Positions 7,888 to 16,969 of a stretch of DNA of 64,000 bases are shown here, piece after piece (positions within the stretch are counted from its first letter, which is position 1; each line of letters begins with the position of its first letter). Position numbers and translations under genes: made by a program. Where the stretch lies: positions 992,001 to 1,056,000 of the forward strand of contig NZ_JAVDUV010000002.1 of assembly GCF_031456545.1 (NCBI RefSeq), given 5' to 3'. This stretch comes from Agromyces sp. 3263. Its GTDB lineage: Bacteria; Actinomycetota; Actinomycetes; Actinomycetales; Microbacteriaceae. The notes beneath the pieces were generated by a model. It was not told the DNA's origin. It worked only from the letters and a program-made list of their open reading frames with translations, and did not search any database.

Positions 7888-9126
7888 ATGGCCAGACCCC
7901 CACTCACTCTAGCCGCGTTGGCCACGGCGGCGGTGCCCGGGCTCGAGGTCCGGGCAGCCAGGGCCCACACCCGCCGCAGTCATGGCGCCTACGACGCGGT
8001 CGAGCTCCACTCCGTCGACGGCCGACGCCTCGTCATCCGCGCTCCGCGGTCGCAGAACGCCGAGACCGAGCAGTCCGCCGATCTCGTCGCGATCCGCGCG
8101 ATGACCGCGGGCATCCGTGCCCGCCTGCCCTTCGCCGTGCCCGATTTCGTCGGACAGGCGCCGATCGACGGCACGCGGGCCATCGTCACCGAGTTCCTCC
8201 CCGGTGCCGTGCGCACCGCCGACGAACTCACCGAGCTGCCCGGGCTCGCGTTCTCGGTCGGCTCGGCCGTCGCAGCCGTGCACAGCCTGCCGAGCGGCTT
8301 CGTCGGCGACGCGGGCCTGCCTCGCGAGTCCGCCGACGAGTCGCGTGACGGCGTGATCGACTTGATCGGCCGCGCCGCCGACACCGGACACCTTCCCGCG
8401 GCCATCCTGCGTCGCTGGGAGCAGGCCACGGACGACGATGCCCTCTGGCGTTTCCGCCCGACGGTCGTCAACGGAGCGCTCTCGGCCGACTCGTTCCTCG
8501 TCGAGGGCGACACCGTGACCGCGGTGGTCGGCTGGTCCTCGCTCGCCGTCGGAGACCCCGCGCGCGACCTGCACTGGCTGCTCACGTCGCGCGGGGCCTC
8601 CGCGGAGGCTGCGCTCGACGCGTACATCACCGGGCGCAACGGCGGCGCCGACGCGCACCTGCCGCAGCGGGCACTGCTGTACGGCGAGCTGGAGCTCGCA
8701 CGGTGGCTGCTGCACGGCGTGGAGCAGCGCGACGACGCGATCATCGCCGACGCCGTGTCACTGCTCGACGGGCTGGCGGCCAGCGTCCATGACCGGTCGA
8801 GCGAACCGCTGTCGCCCGAGACGGGTCCGATCCTCACGGTCGGGGACGTCGAGCGGCTGCTCGACGACACCCCTCGAGATCACGCTTCTCGCGAGGGCGC
8901 GGCGACGATGCTCACCGACAGCTACGACTTCTCGGAGCTCGAACGCCGCGAGGCCGGCGAGCGCGAGCCGATCTCGATGGATGCCACCGCCCCCATCCCC
9001 CTCGACCTCAGCGACTGGGGCGACGCGACCCCGTCATCGGATACGCAGGATCAACCGGCGACCGGCACCGACGGGACCGGCGCGGTGACCGACGCCCAGG
9101 CCCGCCGCAACGCCGCCTCGTCGTAG
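7888..9126 (+). CDS. Aminoglycoside/macrolide phosphotransferase-fold protein, probable pseudokinase
   Basis: 412 residues. The N-terminal about 290 residues follow the APH/choline-kinase fold: VELHSVDGRRLVIRAP lobe, GTRAIVTEFLPG hinge, and GDPARDLHWLL after the catalytic loop. The usual HGD of the Brenner motif reads N195-G-A197, and the metal-binding Asp of the following DW position is G215 (VVGWSSL). Both catalytic acids are therefore missing, which argues against phosphotransfer. A roughly 110-residue acidic, Thr/Ser/Asp-rich C-terminal tail follows. It is probably leaderless (TAAGCT 7 nt before ATG). Its last 76 nt overlap the converging adnB-like gene. Family assignment is good; an enzymatic role is doubtful. 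Confidence 0.75.
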   Translation: MARPPLTLAALATAAVPGLEVRAARAHTRRSHGAYDAVELHSVDGRRLVIRAPRSQNAETEQSADLVAIRAMTAGIRARLPFAVPDFVGQAPIDGTRAIVTEFLPGAVRTADELTELPGLAFSVGSAVAAVHSLPSGFVGDAGLPRESADESRDGVIDLIGRAADTGHLPAAILRRWEQATDDDALWRFRPTVVNGALSADSFLVEGDTVTAVVGWSSLAVGDPARDLHWLLTSRGASAEAALDAYITGRNGGADAHLPQRALLYGELELARWLLHGVEQRDDAIIADAVSLLDGLAASVHDRSSEPLSPETGPILTVGDVERLLDDTPRDHASREGAATMLTDSYDFSELERREAGEREPISMDATAPIPLDLSDWGDATPSSDTQDQPATGTDGTGAVTDAQARRNAASS

Positions 9127-12100
9127 AGCCGCTCGGGCCGGATGACCCGGTCGTCCTCGACGAAGTAGAACACCGCGTCGACGGCGTCGGGGTCGAGGCC
9201 GGCCCACTTCGCATAGGCGAGCCGGTAGAGGGCGAGCTGGGTCTGCTTGAGCTCGAGGTCGTGCGCGTCCTTCGGCGCCTTGCCGGTCTTCCAGTCGACG
9301 ACCTGGTGCCGGATGCCGCGTGCGGCGAGCTCCCCGCCCTCGGGCACCTCGTAGACGGCGTCGAGCTTGCAGACGAACACGTGCTCCTCGATGGGCAGGT
9401 GCAGCTCGAGCTCCACGGCGATGGGCTTGCGGTGACCCCACTCGGACGCCTCGAAGGTCGCCTGCAGCGTGCGCAGCCGTTCGTCGGTGCTATCGGGGAT
9501 GACACCGTCGGAGGTCTCGGCAGGCGCGTCGGCCAGATCGAACCACGCATCGTCGACGGCGGCGGCCTCGCCTTCGCCGGTGGAGCGGTGCTCGACCCAG
9601 GCGTGGAACAGCGTGCCCAGGCGGGTAGCCCGGAACGGCCGCTGTGGCATCGGCCGACGGAGCTGCTCGGCGACGGCGGCGGGGTCGTCCACGTAGTCCT
9701 TGAATCGTGAGGCCGGCACGCGGGCCGGGATCGGCGGCGCGGCCGGGCCCTCGATGCGGCGCCGTCGGTCTTCGAGGAGCAGCCGCAGCTCCTCGCTGAG
9801 CCGCGGGCCGATGCCGCTGCCGCTCGGTTGCTCTGCGGCCGCCCGCACGGCGTCGGCCGCGGCGTGCACGGCGTCGTGGCGGGAGCCGAGCGGGTCGAGC
9901 GGCCACCGCTGGCGAACGGTGTCGCCGCCGCGCGGGTTCTCATCGTCGGCGGGGGTGACGGGAAGGGCGCCGACCTCGAGGATGCCGGCGCGCACGAGCT
10001 CGTGCAGGAACACGCTCGGCTTGCGGGGCGACTTCTGCGAGGCCCACCAGGAGCCCGTGAGCAGGAGTTCCGACCGAGTGCGCGTGAGGCCCACGTAGGC
10101 CAGGCGCCGCTCCTCGTCGGCGTGCCGCTGCCGGTTCTCGTCGGCGAAACCGCGCACCGCCTCGTCGAACTCCGCTTGACTCTGCACTCCCCTCCACTGG
10201 AGTTCGGGCAGCTCGGCGCGATCGCCCTTGAAGTCGTTCGGCAGTTCGCCGAAGGCCAGCCAGCCCTTCGTGGTGCGGGGTTTCGACGGCAGTTCCTCGT
10301 CGACCATGCGCGGGATCGCCACGACATCCCATTCGAGGCCTTTCGACCCATGGATCGACAGCACCTGCACCGCGCCGGGCTCGGGTTCGTCCTGGCGAGG
10401 TGCGAGTCGGTCGCGCTGCTCCGCCTCGGTGAGCCATCCGAGGAACGCGCCGAGCGTGGGGTGCTCGGCGACGTCGGCGAATCCCGCGAGCAGCTCGTCG
10501 AACGCCTCGAGGCTCGGAGCGCCGAGTGGCTGCTCCGCGTTCGCGGCGACCTCGATGTCGAGGAGCAGCTCCTGCTGCACGAGATGGACGAAGTCGACCA
10601 GTCCGAGACCGGCGCGACGTCGCAGCGCCTGCAGCTGCGCGCCGGCTCGACGCATGCGGCCCAGCCCGGTCTCGCTGAAGGCCCGCAGCGCCGAGTGGCT
10701 GTCGGGGGCGGTCAGGAGGAAGTCGAGCGCGTCGACGATCGACGGGGACTCGTCGGCGGCGATGGACGCCCGGAGCCCCTGTCGGACTCCGTCGTCGAGG
10801 CGGTGGCTGCCCAGATCGCGGTCGGCCAGCCACCTGGCGAGTCCGTTGAGTGCCGCGAGGTCGGCCGGGCCGACGCGCCACCGTGCCCCACCGAGGACCC
10901 GGACGAGCTCGGAGCCCGCAGTCGGGTCGTGCAGCACGCGGAGGACGCACACGAGGTCGGCGATGACCGGTTGGTCGAGCAGGCCCGCGATGCCGAGCAC
11001 GTGCGTCGGGACGCCGTGGTTTCGGAGGGCCGTGGTGAAGACGCCCACGTTCGCGAACGTGCGGCACAGCAGGGCGCCACTCCGGGCTGCCCCCGTGCCG
11101 GGCCGGCCCAGCCGGGCGGCGAACCACTGGGCGACCAGGTCGGCCTCGTCCTCGATGGTCTCGGCCCACCGCACGCCGACCTCGCCGGGCCCCGCGAACG
11201 GCGACGGCGCCAGCGGCGCCTTGGGGATTCCGGCGTCGAGCGGCTCGATGAGGGCGTTCGCCGCGTCGAGCACGATGCCGGGGTTGCGCCAACTCGTGGA
11301 GAGGTCGAAGACGCCCGCCTTCGACTCGGGGGCGAAGTCGTTCGAGAACCTGGCGAGGTTGGCGGCGCTGGCGCCGCGCCAGCCGTAGATCGACTGGTCG
11401 GGGTCGCCGACGGCCATCACCGAGTGACCGCCGAACAGGGTCGCGAGGAGCCGTGTCTGCACCACGCTCGTGTCCTGGTACTCGTCGAGCAGCACGGTGC
11501 GCGCGCGTTCGCGATGCGCGGCGACGACCTCGGGGTTGCGCTCGCAGATCGCCAGCGCGAGGGCGACCTGGTCGGAGAACTCGACGTAGCCGCGCTCGCG
11601 CTTCGCCGCCGCGTAGGCGTCGGCCAAGTCGAGCAGCGGCGGCAGCGCTCCGACGACCCCGAGCGCGCTCGTGAACGTCTCGAAGTCGGTGCGCTTGCGC
11701 GGAGCCTCGATGGGGAGGCCGTCCATCGCGAGGAAGTCGCGGGCGAATGCCTGCACGTCTCGGCTGTCGACGACGTTCTCGGCGAGCGCGCGGCTGAGCG
11801 ACAGCACCGCACCGGTGACCCGGTCGAGGGAGGCGTCGAGCTCCACGAGGCGCGGGTCGGTCGAGGCGCTCACGACCGACCTGGCGAGCAGCCACGCGGA
11901 TGCCTCCCCGAGCACCGCCGCGTCGGGCTCCCGTCCGATGAGCATCGCGTGCTCGCGGTAGATCGAGCTCGCGAAGGCGTTGTACGTGCCGACCGCGGCC
12001 GACTCGAGGGGGTCGAGCTCCACCTCGGCGATGCCCTCGCGCACGAGCTGGCCGACGCGCTCGCGGATGCGCTCGGCCAGTTCGCCGGCGGCCTTCCGCG

Positions 12101-12317
12101 TGAACGTGAGACCGAGCACCTCCGGCACGGCGACGAACCCATTGGCCAGCAGCCACACGACCCGGTTGGCCATCGTCTCGGTCTTGCCGCTGCCGGCTCC
12201 GGCCACGACGATGCTCGCCCCGTGCGGCGAAGCCTCGATCACCGACCGCTGCTCGGCCGTCGGCGGGTGCAGCCCGAGCCGGGCGGCGATCATCTCTGCA
12301 CCGATGCGCGCGCTCAC
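9051..12317 (-). CDS. adnB: AdnB-like UvrD helicase with RecB-type nuclease domain
   Basis: 1088 residues. The N-terminal SF1 motor is complete: AGAGSGKT at 39-46, LLDEYQDTS near 278, GDPDQSIYGWRGAS, SIHGSKGLEWD, and YVGLTRTRSEL. A C-terminal PD-(D/E)XK nuclease shows KLDAV and VDWKTGKAP near residue 1005, then the QLALYRLAYAKW helix. This is the architecture of AdnB, the main motor subunit of the AdnAB DNA-end-resection machine of actinobacteria. The GTG start shares GTGA with the stop of the upstream adnA-like gene, so the two subunits are co-translated. It converges on and overlaps the kinase-like gene by 76 nt. Confidence 0.9.
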   Translation of the reverse strand: MSARIGAEMIAARLGLHPPTAEQRSVIEASPHGASIVVAGAGSGKTETMANRVVWLLANGFVAVPEVLGLTFTRKAAGELAERIRERVGQLVREGIAEVELDPLESAAVGTYNAFASSIYREHAMLIGREPDAAVLGEASAWLLARSVVSASTDPRLVELDASLDRVTGAVLSLSRALAENVVDSRDVQAFARDFLAMDGLPIEAPRKRTDFETFTSALGVVGALPPLLDLADAYAAAKRERGYVEFSDQVALALAICERNPEVVAAHRERARTVLLDEYQDTSVVQTRLLATLFGGHSVMAVGDPDQSIYGWRGASAANLARFSNDFAPESKAGVFDLSTSWRNPGIVLDAANALIEPLDAGIPKAPLAPSPFAGPGEVGVRWAETIEDEADLVAQWFAARLGRPGTGAARSGALLCRTFANVGVFTTALRNHGVPTHVLGIAGLLDQPVIADLVCVLRVLHDPTAGSELVRVLGGARWRVGPADLAALNGLARWLADRDLGSHRLDDGVRQGLRASIAADESPSIVDALDFLLTAPDSHSALRAFSETGLGRMRRAGAQLQALRRRAGLGLVDFVHLVQQELLLDIEVAANAEQPLGAPSLEAFDELLAGFADVAEHPTLGAFLGWLTEAEQRDRLAPRQDEPEPGAVQVLSIHGSKGLEWDVVAIPRMVDEELPSKPRTTKGWLAFGELPNDFKGDRAELPELQWRGVQSQAEFDEAVRGFADENRQRHADEERRLAYVGLTRTRSELLLTGSWWASQKSPRKPSVFLHELVRAGILEVGALPVTPADDENPRGGDTVRQRWPLDPLGSRHDAVHAAADAVRAAAEQPSGSGIGPRLSEELRLLLEDRRRRIEGPAAPPIPARVPASRFKDYVDDPAAVAEQLRRPMPQRPFRATRLGTLFHAWVEHRSTGEGEAAAVDDAWFDLADAPAETSDGVIPDSTDERLRTLQATFEASEWGHRKPIAVELELHLPIEEHVFVCKLDAVYEVPEGGELAARGIRHQVVDWKTGKAPKDAHDLELKQTQLALYRLAYAKWAGLDPDAVDAVFYFVEDDRVIRPERLYDEAALRRAWASVTAPVPSVPVAG

Positions 12318-15300
12318 GCCGACACCGCCGGCACGAGGTGCACCCGGTAGAGCCAGGCGCCGAATCGGGAGCGGAAGCCCAGCTCGCCGGGACCTTCGAA
12401 TTCGCTGCCGGCCATCGTGCGCGCGACGGCGGCGAGCCGGTCGCGGAAGGCGGCGTCATCGTCGTCGTCGAACGGCTGCTGGGCCCGTTCTGTGAAGGCC
12501 ATGCCGCGCACGGGCTTGGCGAGGTACACCAGCTTCGCGCCGCCGGCGCGCCCGGCGTCGGGAACGGCGCCTGCCCGTGCGGCGAGCTGGTAGGCGGCCA
12601 GCTGCGGATGCTTCGCCGTCTGCTCCGCCGTGGGCGGGGTGCGTCCGGTCTTGAGGTCGACGATGACCGTCGTGCCGTCTGGTGAGGCCTCGACGCGGTC
12701 GATCGTGCCCGTGATGCGCACCCGGTCGACGACGAGGGTGAACCGGCCCTCGGCACCGAGCAGCACCTTGCCGTCGTCGGCGAAGGCGGTGAGGTAGTCG
12801 GCGGCCCCCTCGGCCATGCGTCGCGCTCCCCGCCGCTCGCGTTCGGCGACCCATCCGGCCTCGAAGCGGAGTTCCCGCCAGCGTTCCTCGACCGCGGCCC
12901 ACAGCGTCTCGATGCTGGTGTCGCCGTCGGCGCGCGCGCCCGCCTCCTCGACGACCGCGTGCACCAGGGTGCCGATCGACGCGGCGAGTCCCGAGGGCGG
13001 CGACGCGACGTGATCGATGAACCAGCCGAGCGGCGACTCCTCCGCACGGTCGATCTGCGACGGCGACACGGGCACGACGGCCTCGGGATCGGCGTCGAGG
13101 TCGACGAGCGGGGCCGTCGTCGACGGTGCCGCCAGGCCGTACCAATCGTCGGGGTGCGCGCCCGGCACGCCCTGCTCCGCGAGGAGCGCCAGCGCAGCGG
13201 CGGCCTCGGGGTCGCGCGTTGCGGACGCCTCGCGCCGCAACGCGCCCACGAGGCCGCGGAGGTGCAGCGGTCGTCGTCGGGGTCGCACCCGCTCGGGGGC
13301 GTAGGCCATCAGCATCGACGGTTGCTCGTCGTCGTTGGAGGTGCAGCTGAGCACGAGCTGACGCCGGGCGCGCGACGCGGCGAGCGCGAACAGCCGCAGC
13401 TCGTCGCCCCGCACCGAGACCCTCGCCTCGGACACCGACTCGGGGGCCGGCAGCGGCGCCCCGGCGCGTGCGGCCTGCACCACTCGCGGCAGGAGTCCGG
13501 CATGCAGCAGCGTGCCCCGCGGCCGGAGGTTGGGCCAGACGCCGTCCTGGAGGCCGGCGACCACCACGACGTCGAACTCCCGGCCGATGAGGGCCGGCGG
13601 CGTGGTGACCAGCACCGTCTCGGCGGTTCGCCGGGGCGCCAGGGAGTCTTCGGGCAGCTCGCTCGCGAGCACCTCGTCGACGAACCGCACGGCGGGAGCG
13701 CCGGGTTCGCGCTCGACGTAGCGGGTCGCGGCGGCGAAGAGCGCCACGGCCGCATCGAGGGCGCGGTTGGCCTCTTCGGCGAGCACGCCGGTGCCGCGCG
13801 CCTGCGCGCCCCATTCGGTGGCGAGCCCGCTGCCCTCCCAGAGCGACCAGAGCACCTCTTCGATCGTGCCGCCCGACGCGGCCACGCCTGCCGCGGCATC
13901 GAGGAGCTTCGCGAGGCGCGCGGCGCGCCGGGCGGGCGCTGCGTCGATGGTCTCGAAGCCGCCGGGGGCGCCGAGCGCCTCGACCAGCAGTTCGTCGCCC
14001 GAGCGGTTGTCCCCTGCCGCGAGCTCCTCGTGTCGCAGTGCCAGCCGCAGTCGCCGGAGTCCGACCCCGTCGAGCCGGCCGAGGGGACCGGTGAGCAGCT
14101 CGACCGCCAGGGCCGAGGTGAGCGATTCACGACCCAGCACGAGGGACGCCGCGGCGAGCAGGGCCGCAGCGGCCGGCGCGTCGCGCAAGGCGGTGCGCGC
14201 GGCGTCGCCCGCGGTCGGAACGTCGGCGAGCGCGAGGCCGCGCTCGAATGCGGGGACGTCGGCACCCGACCGCAACACGACCGCCATCGATGACCAGGGG
14301 ACGCCGCCCAGCAGGTGGCGTTCGCGCAGGAGGCCGGCCACCGCCTGGCATTCCGCGGCGTGCGATGCGGCCTCGATGCCGAGCACCGGCGCGAGCGGGT
14401 CGGGGTCGACCGGCAGCTCGTCGACGTCGCCGAGCGCCGCGAGTCGCGCCTGCCGGTGCCTGCCGCCGAGCGCGGTGCCGATGTGCGCCGTCACGGCGTG
14501 CACCACCTCGCGGATCTCGGCGCGCCCACGGTGGATCTCGTCGAGGTCGATCCGCCGCACGGCCGCGCCTCCGAGCACCGACCCGAGGGACCCGAGCAGC
14601 TCGGGCCGACCACCCCGGAACCCGTTGCTGGCCACGTCGGGATCGCCGACCGCCACCACCGCGACGCCGCGTGCCGCGAACGCCCCGAGGAGCGCGGCCG
14701 TCGCCTCGGTGGCCTCCTGCGCGTCGTCGACGATGAGCAGCCGCAGGCCGGCCAGCGTGCCGAGGGCGGCGGATGCCGCGGGGTCGACCGTGCTGCGCCG
14801 CACCACCGCCGCGGCGAACGCGCCGAGCTCGGCCGAGTCGAACTGCGTGGGCCGGAGCTGCTCCTTCACCTCGGCGTACTCGGTGAGGAACTCGCCCGCG
14901 GCGAGCCACTCGGGACGCATGGCGAGCCGCCCGAGCCGCGACAGCGCCTCGCCGTCGACGCCGTGCTCGACGGCGCGCATCATGAGGTCGCGCAGCTCGG
15001 ACCGGAACCCGCGCAGGCCGCGCACCTCGGGGGTGAGCGGGTCGGGCCACTCGGGCCCGAAGCCGTCGTCGACGCCGCCCTCGAGCAGCTCCCCCACGAT
15101 CTGGTCGTGCTCGGCGCCGGTAAGCAGGGTGACGGGCTGCCCGGTCTGGGCGCGCACGAGCTGGAACGCCAGCGAGTTCGCCGTGCGGGCGACCGGACCC
15201 CGCGTGGTGACGCCGAGGCGCACCGCGACCTCGTCGCGCAACGCCGTGGCCGACGCCCGCGTCGCGCACAGCACGAGCACCTCGTCGGTGCCGTAGCCGA

Positions 15301-15433
15301 GCCGCTGCACCCGGTCGGCGACGAGGTCGACGACGAGCCTCGTCTTGCCGCTGCCCGGGGCTCCGAAGACCGCCGCGTGCTCGCCGTCGACGAGGGTCGC
15401 GACGGGGTGCAGGAGGGTCGCGGTGCCGGGCAT
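12314..15433 (-). CDS. adnA: AdnA-like helicase-nuclease subunit
   Basis: 1039 residues. A UvrD-like N-terminal domain has Walker A FGAPGSGKT at about 23-31. Motif II reads VDDAQE near 234 rather than DEYQD, and the motif III region reads GDPDVASNGFRGG in place of GDxxQSIYxFRGA, so the motor looks weakened. The C-terminal nuclease is intact (GTIDRVE, then VDLKTGRT near 926). That asymmetry fits AdnA, the partner of AdnB in processing double-strand ends. I chose ATG 15433, in line with family starts; 25 more residues could be read upstream. Divergent from the DUF3107 gene. Confidence 0.87.
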   Translation of the reverse strand: MPGTATLLHPVATLVDGEHAAVFGAPGSGKTRLVVDLVADRVQRLGYGTDEVLVLCATRASATALRDEVAVRLGVTTRGPVARTANSLAFQLVRAQTGQPVTLLTGAEHDQIVGELLEGGVDDGFGPEWPDPLTPEVRGLRGFRSELRDLMMRAVEHGVDGEALSRLGRLAMRPEWLAAGEFLTEYAEVKEQLRPTQFDSAELGAFAAAVVRRSTVDPAASAALGTLAGLRLLIVDDAQEATEATAALLGAFAARGVAVVAVGDPDVASNGFRGGRPELLGSLGSVLGGAAVRRIDLDEIHRGRAEIREVVHAVTAHIGTALGGRHRQARLAALGDVDELPVDPDPLAPVLGIEAASHAAECQAVAGLLRERHLLGGVPWSSMAVVLRSGADVPAFERGLALADVPTAGDAARTALRDAPAAAALLAAASLVLGRESLTSALAVELLTGPLGRLDGVGLRRLRLALRHEELAAGDNRSGDELLVEALGAPGGFETIDAAPARRAARLAKLLDAAAGVAASGGTIEEVLWSLWEGSGLATEWGAQARGTGVLAEEANRALDAAVALFAAATRYVEREPGAPAVRFVDEVLASELPEDSLAPRRTAETVLVTTPPALIGREFDVVVVAGLQDGVWPNLRPRGTLLHAGLLPRVVQAARAGAPLPAPESVSEARVSVRGDELRLFALAASRARRQLVLSCTSNDDEQPSMLMAYAPERVRPRRRPLHLRGLVGALRREASATRDPEAAAALALLAEQGVPGAHPDDWYGLAAPSTTAPLVDLDADPEAVVPVSPSQIDRAEESPLGWFIDHVASPPSGLAASIGTLVHAVVEEAGARADGDTSIETLWAAVEERWRELRFEAGWVAERERRGARRMAEGAADYLTAFADDGKVLLGAEGRFTLVVDRVRITGTIDRVEASPDGTTVIVDLKTGRTPPTAEQTAKHPQLAAYQLAARAGAVPDAGRAGGAKLVYLAKPVRGMAFTERAQQPFDDDDDAAFRDRLAAVARTMAGSEFEGPGELGFRSRFGAWLYRVHLVPAVSA

Positions 15434-15525
15434 GCCTGAACGGTAACGCGTTCCGCCGACAGTGAACGCGACCGGCCCGGCGCGGCCCGTGTCATAGTGT
15501 GTGAGCACAAGCAGAAAGGCGCATC

Positions 15526-15750
15526 GTGGACGTTCGCATCGGCATCCAGAACTCCCCCCGTGAGATCAGCTTCGAGACCTCGCAGTCGGCGGCGGAGGTG
15601 GAGCAGGCCGTCGCGGCGGCCCTCGCCGGGCAGTCCGCGCTCCTGAAGCTCTCCGACAAGAAGGGCGCCGTCTACGTGGTGCCCGCTGCCGCACTCGCCT
15701 ATGTCGAGATCGGCTCGGAGGAGTCGCGCCACGTCGGATTCGTGGCCTGA
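15526..15750 (+). CDS. DUF3107 family protein
   Basis: 74 residues (MDVRIGIQNSPREISFET at the N-terminus), a compact acidic protein of the actinobacterial DUF3107 family; the role is unknown. GTG 15526 is preceded by AGAAAGG. A TAGTGT -10-like box lies near 15495. It is followed one base later by the start of a small membrane protein, suggesting co-transcription. Confidence 0.85.
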   Translation: MDVRIGIQNSPREISFETSQSAAEVEQAVAAALAGQSALLKLSDKKGAVYVVPAAALAYVEIGSEESRHVGFVA

Positions 15751-15751
15751 C

Positions 15752-16063
15752 GTGGAGCTGCTCTTCGCGGTCCTCGGCGGCGCGATCCTCGGGCTCGCGG
15801 CGCGCTACGCGCTGCCCCGTCGGCACACGTACGGCAGCGCCCTGGCGCCGGCGGTCGGCGCCGGCGTGGCGGCGGTCGTGTGGGTCGCCTTGACGTGGCT
15901 CGGCTGGGCATGGGACGGCGGCTGGATCTGGGTCGCGACCCTCGTCGTCGCCGGCCTCGCCTCCGTGGCAGCCGTCTGGCTCATCGGCCCGCGCCGTGAG
16001 CGGCAGGACGCCGAGCTGTTCGAGCGGCTCGCCCGCCCGGGTGCGGGCAGCCGCACCGCCTGA
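15752..16063 (+). CDS. Small integral membrane protein
   Basis: 103 residues from GTG 15752, one base after the DUF3107 stop. Hydrophobic segments at about residues 2-18, 30-50 and 58-78 suggest three membrane helices; the tail is charged (RRERQDAELFERL). I do not recognise the family. The close spacing suggests it is co-expressed with DUF3107. Confidence 0.7.
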   Translation: MELLFAVLGGAILGLAARYALPRRHTYGSALAPAVGAGVAAVVWVALTWLGWAWDGGWIWVATLVVAGLASVAAVWLIGPRRERQDAELFERLARPGAGSRTA

Positions 16064-16115
16064 CGCCAGGCCCCCAGACGGCACCGGATGCCGCGACGGC
16101 ACCGACGCCTGACGC

Positions 16116-16835
16116 TCAGGCCGTGAGTCCCAACGCGTCCATGCGCCGCGTGTGATCGGCGATGAGCTCGGTGAAGACCGGCTCGACCTGGTCGGCACGG
16201 GCCGAACCCGGCGCCTCCGACGCACGCAGCGCCGACCGAGCGATCAGCAGGGTGTCGCCGACGAGGCTGCGCCCCCAGAGCGCGAGCCGATCGGCCAGCT
16301 GCGAGTCGGCGGCGATGGCGTCGCGCAACTCGGACTCGAGTACGACCGAGGCGCCCTCCTCGTCGAGGATCGCCCGCACGCGCGCCCCGAGCTCGGCGGG
16401 CAGCCCGGCAGCGAGGCGCGAGAAGTAGCCGTCGAGCATGCCCGCGGTGACATGGATGCCGAGGAGGAGCTCGTACCAGTCGGCACCGGAGCTGATCTGC
16501 TGGAAGCGATCGGTCGCCGGTGCGAACGGCGCCATCACATCATCGGGCTCCACGCCGAGGCGGCGGATCTCGGCGATGAGCGCGTGGTGCTTGCGCAGGG
16601 CGACGCCCGCCGCGGCGCTCAGCCCCTCCTTCGCGGGGAGCGTGGGCGCGGTCGCGACGGCTCGCGCGAGGTTCTCGAAGAACTCGAGCTGGATGTAGGC
16701 GGCCTGGCCGAGGAAGGGCACCGGCTCGGGCACCAGCTCGGTGAAATCGACCTTCGCCAGCTCGGTCGGCGTGACACGGGGACGCAGTCGCGGCGCCTCG
16801 GGCCGGAGGCCGCGCCGATTCGTCCTGAACACCAC
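16116..16835 (-). CDS. Ferritin-like fold protein (MiaE-like)
   Basis: 239 residues, mostly helical, resembling the ferritin-like proteins annotated MiaE_2 in actinobacteria (compare Rv3210c). Possible di-iron residues sit in QLEFFENLARA, RKHHALIAE and DEEGASVVLESELRDA. The hydroxylase role of true MiaE is only suggested by fold. I set the start at GTG 16835: a TAGGCT -10 box on the minus strand ends 7 nt upstream, the spacing of a leaderless mRNA, and there is no ribosome binding site. The frame stays open to 16952, but that would run into the divergent helicase leader. Confidence 0.7.
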   Translation of the reverse strand: MVFRTNRRGLRPEAPRLRPRVTPTELAKVDFTELVPEPVPFLGQAAYIQLEFFENLARAVATAPTLPAKEGLSAAAGVALRKHHALIAEIRRLGVEPDDVMAPFAPATDRFQQISSGADWYELLLGIHVTAGMLDGYFSRLAAGLPAELGARVRAILDEEGASVVLESELRDAIAADSQLADRLALWGRSLVGDTLLIARSALRASEAPGSARADQVEPVFTELIADHTRRMDALGLTA

Positions 16836-16842
16836 GCGACAC

Positions 16843-16879
16843 AGCCTATCCGAGGCTCTCAGGCACTCTCGGATAGGCT
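16843..16879. promoter_or_regulatory. Inverted repeat carrying two outward -10 boxes
   Basis: Perfect 12-bp arms AGCCTATCCGAG (16843-16854) and CTCGGATAGGCT (16868-16879) around a 13-nt centre. Each arm ends in TAGGCT read outward, giving one -10 box for the ferritin-like gene (7 nt from GTG 16835) and one for the DEAD-box helicase (about 90 nt from TTG 16970). It could be an operator or simply paired promoters. Confidence 0.6.
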
Positions 16880-16969
16880 GGGGGTGCACACGGGCGATGG
16901 ACCCGTGGCCGTGCGCCTCAGGTCGAAGCAGGGCGCACCTCGTTTCCCGCAAGACCGACAGGCAGAATA

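Noticed and set aside
9828..12350. Plus-strand open frame of 840 codons
   Set aside because: Antisense shadow of adnB; no recognisable domain, no start context.
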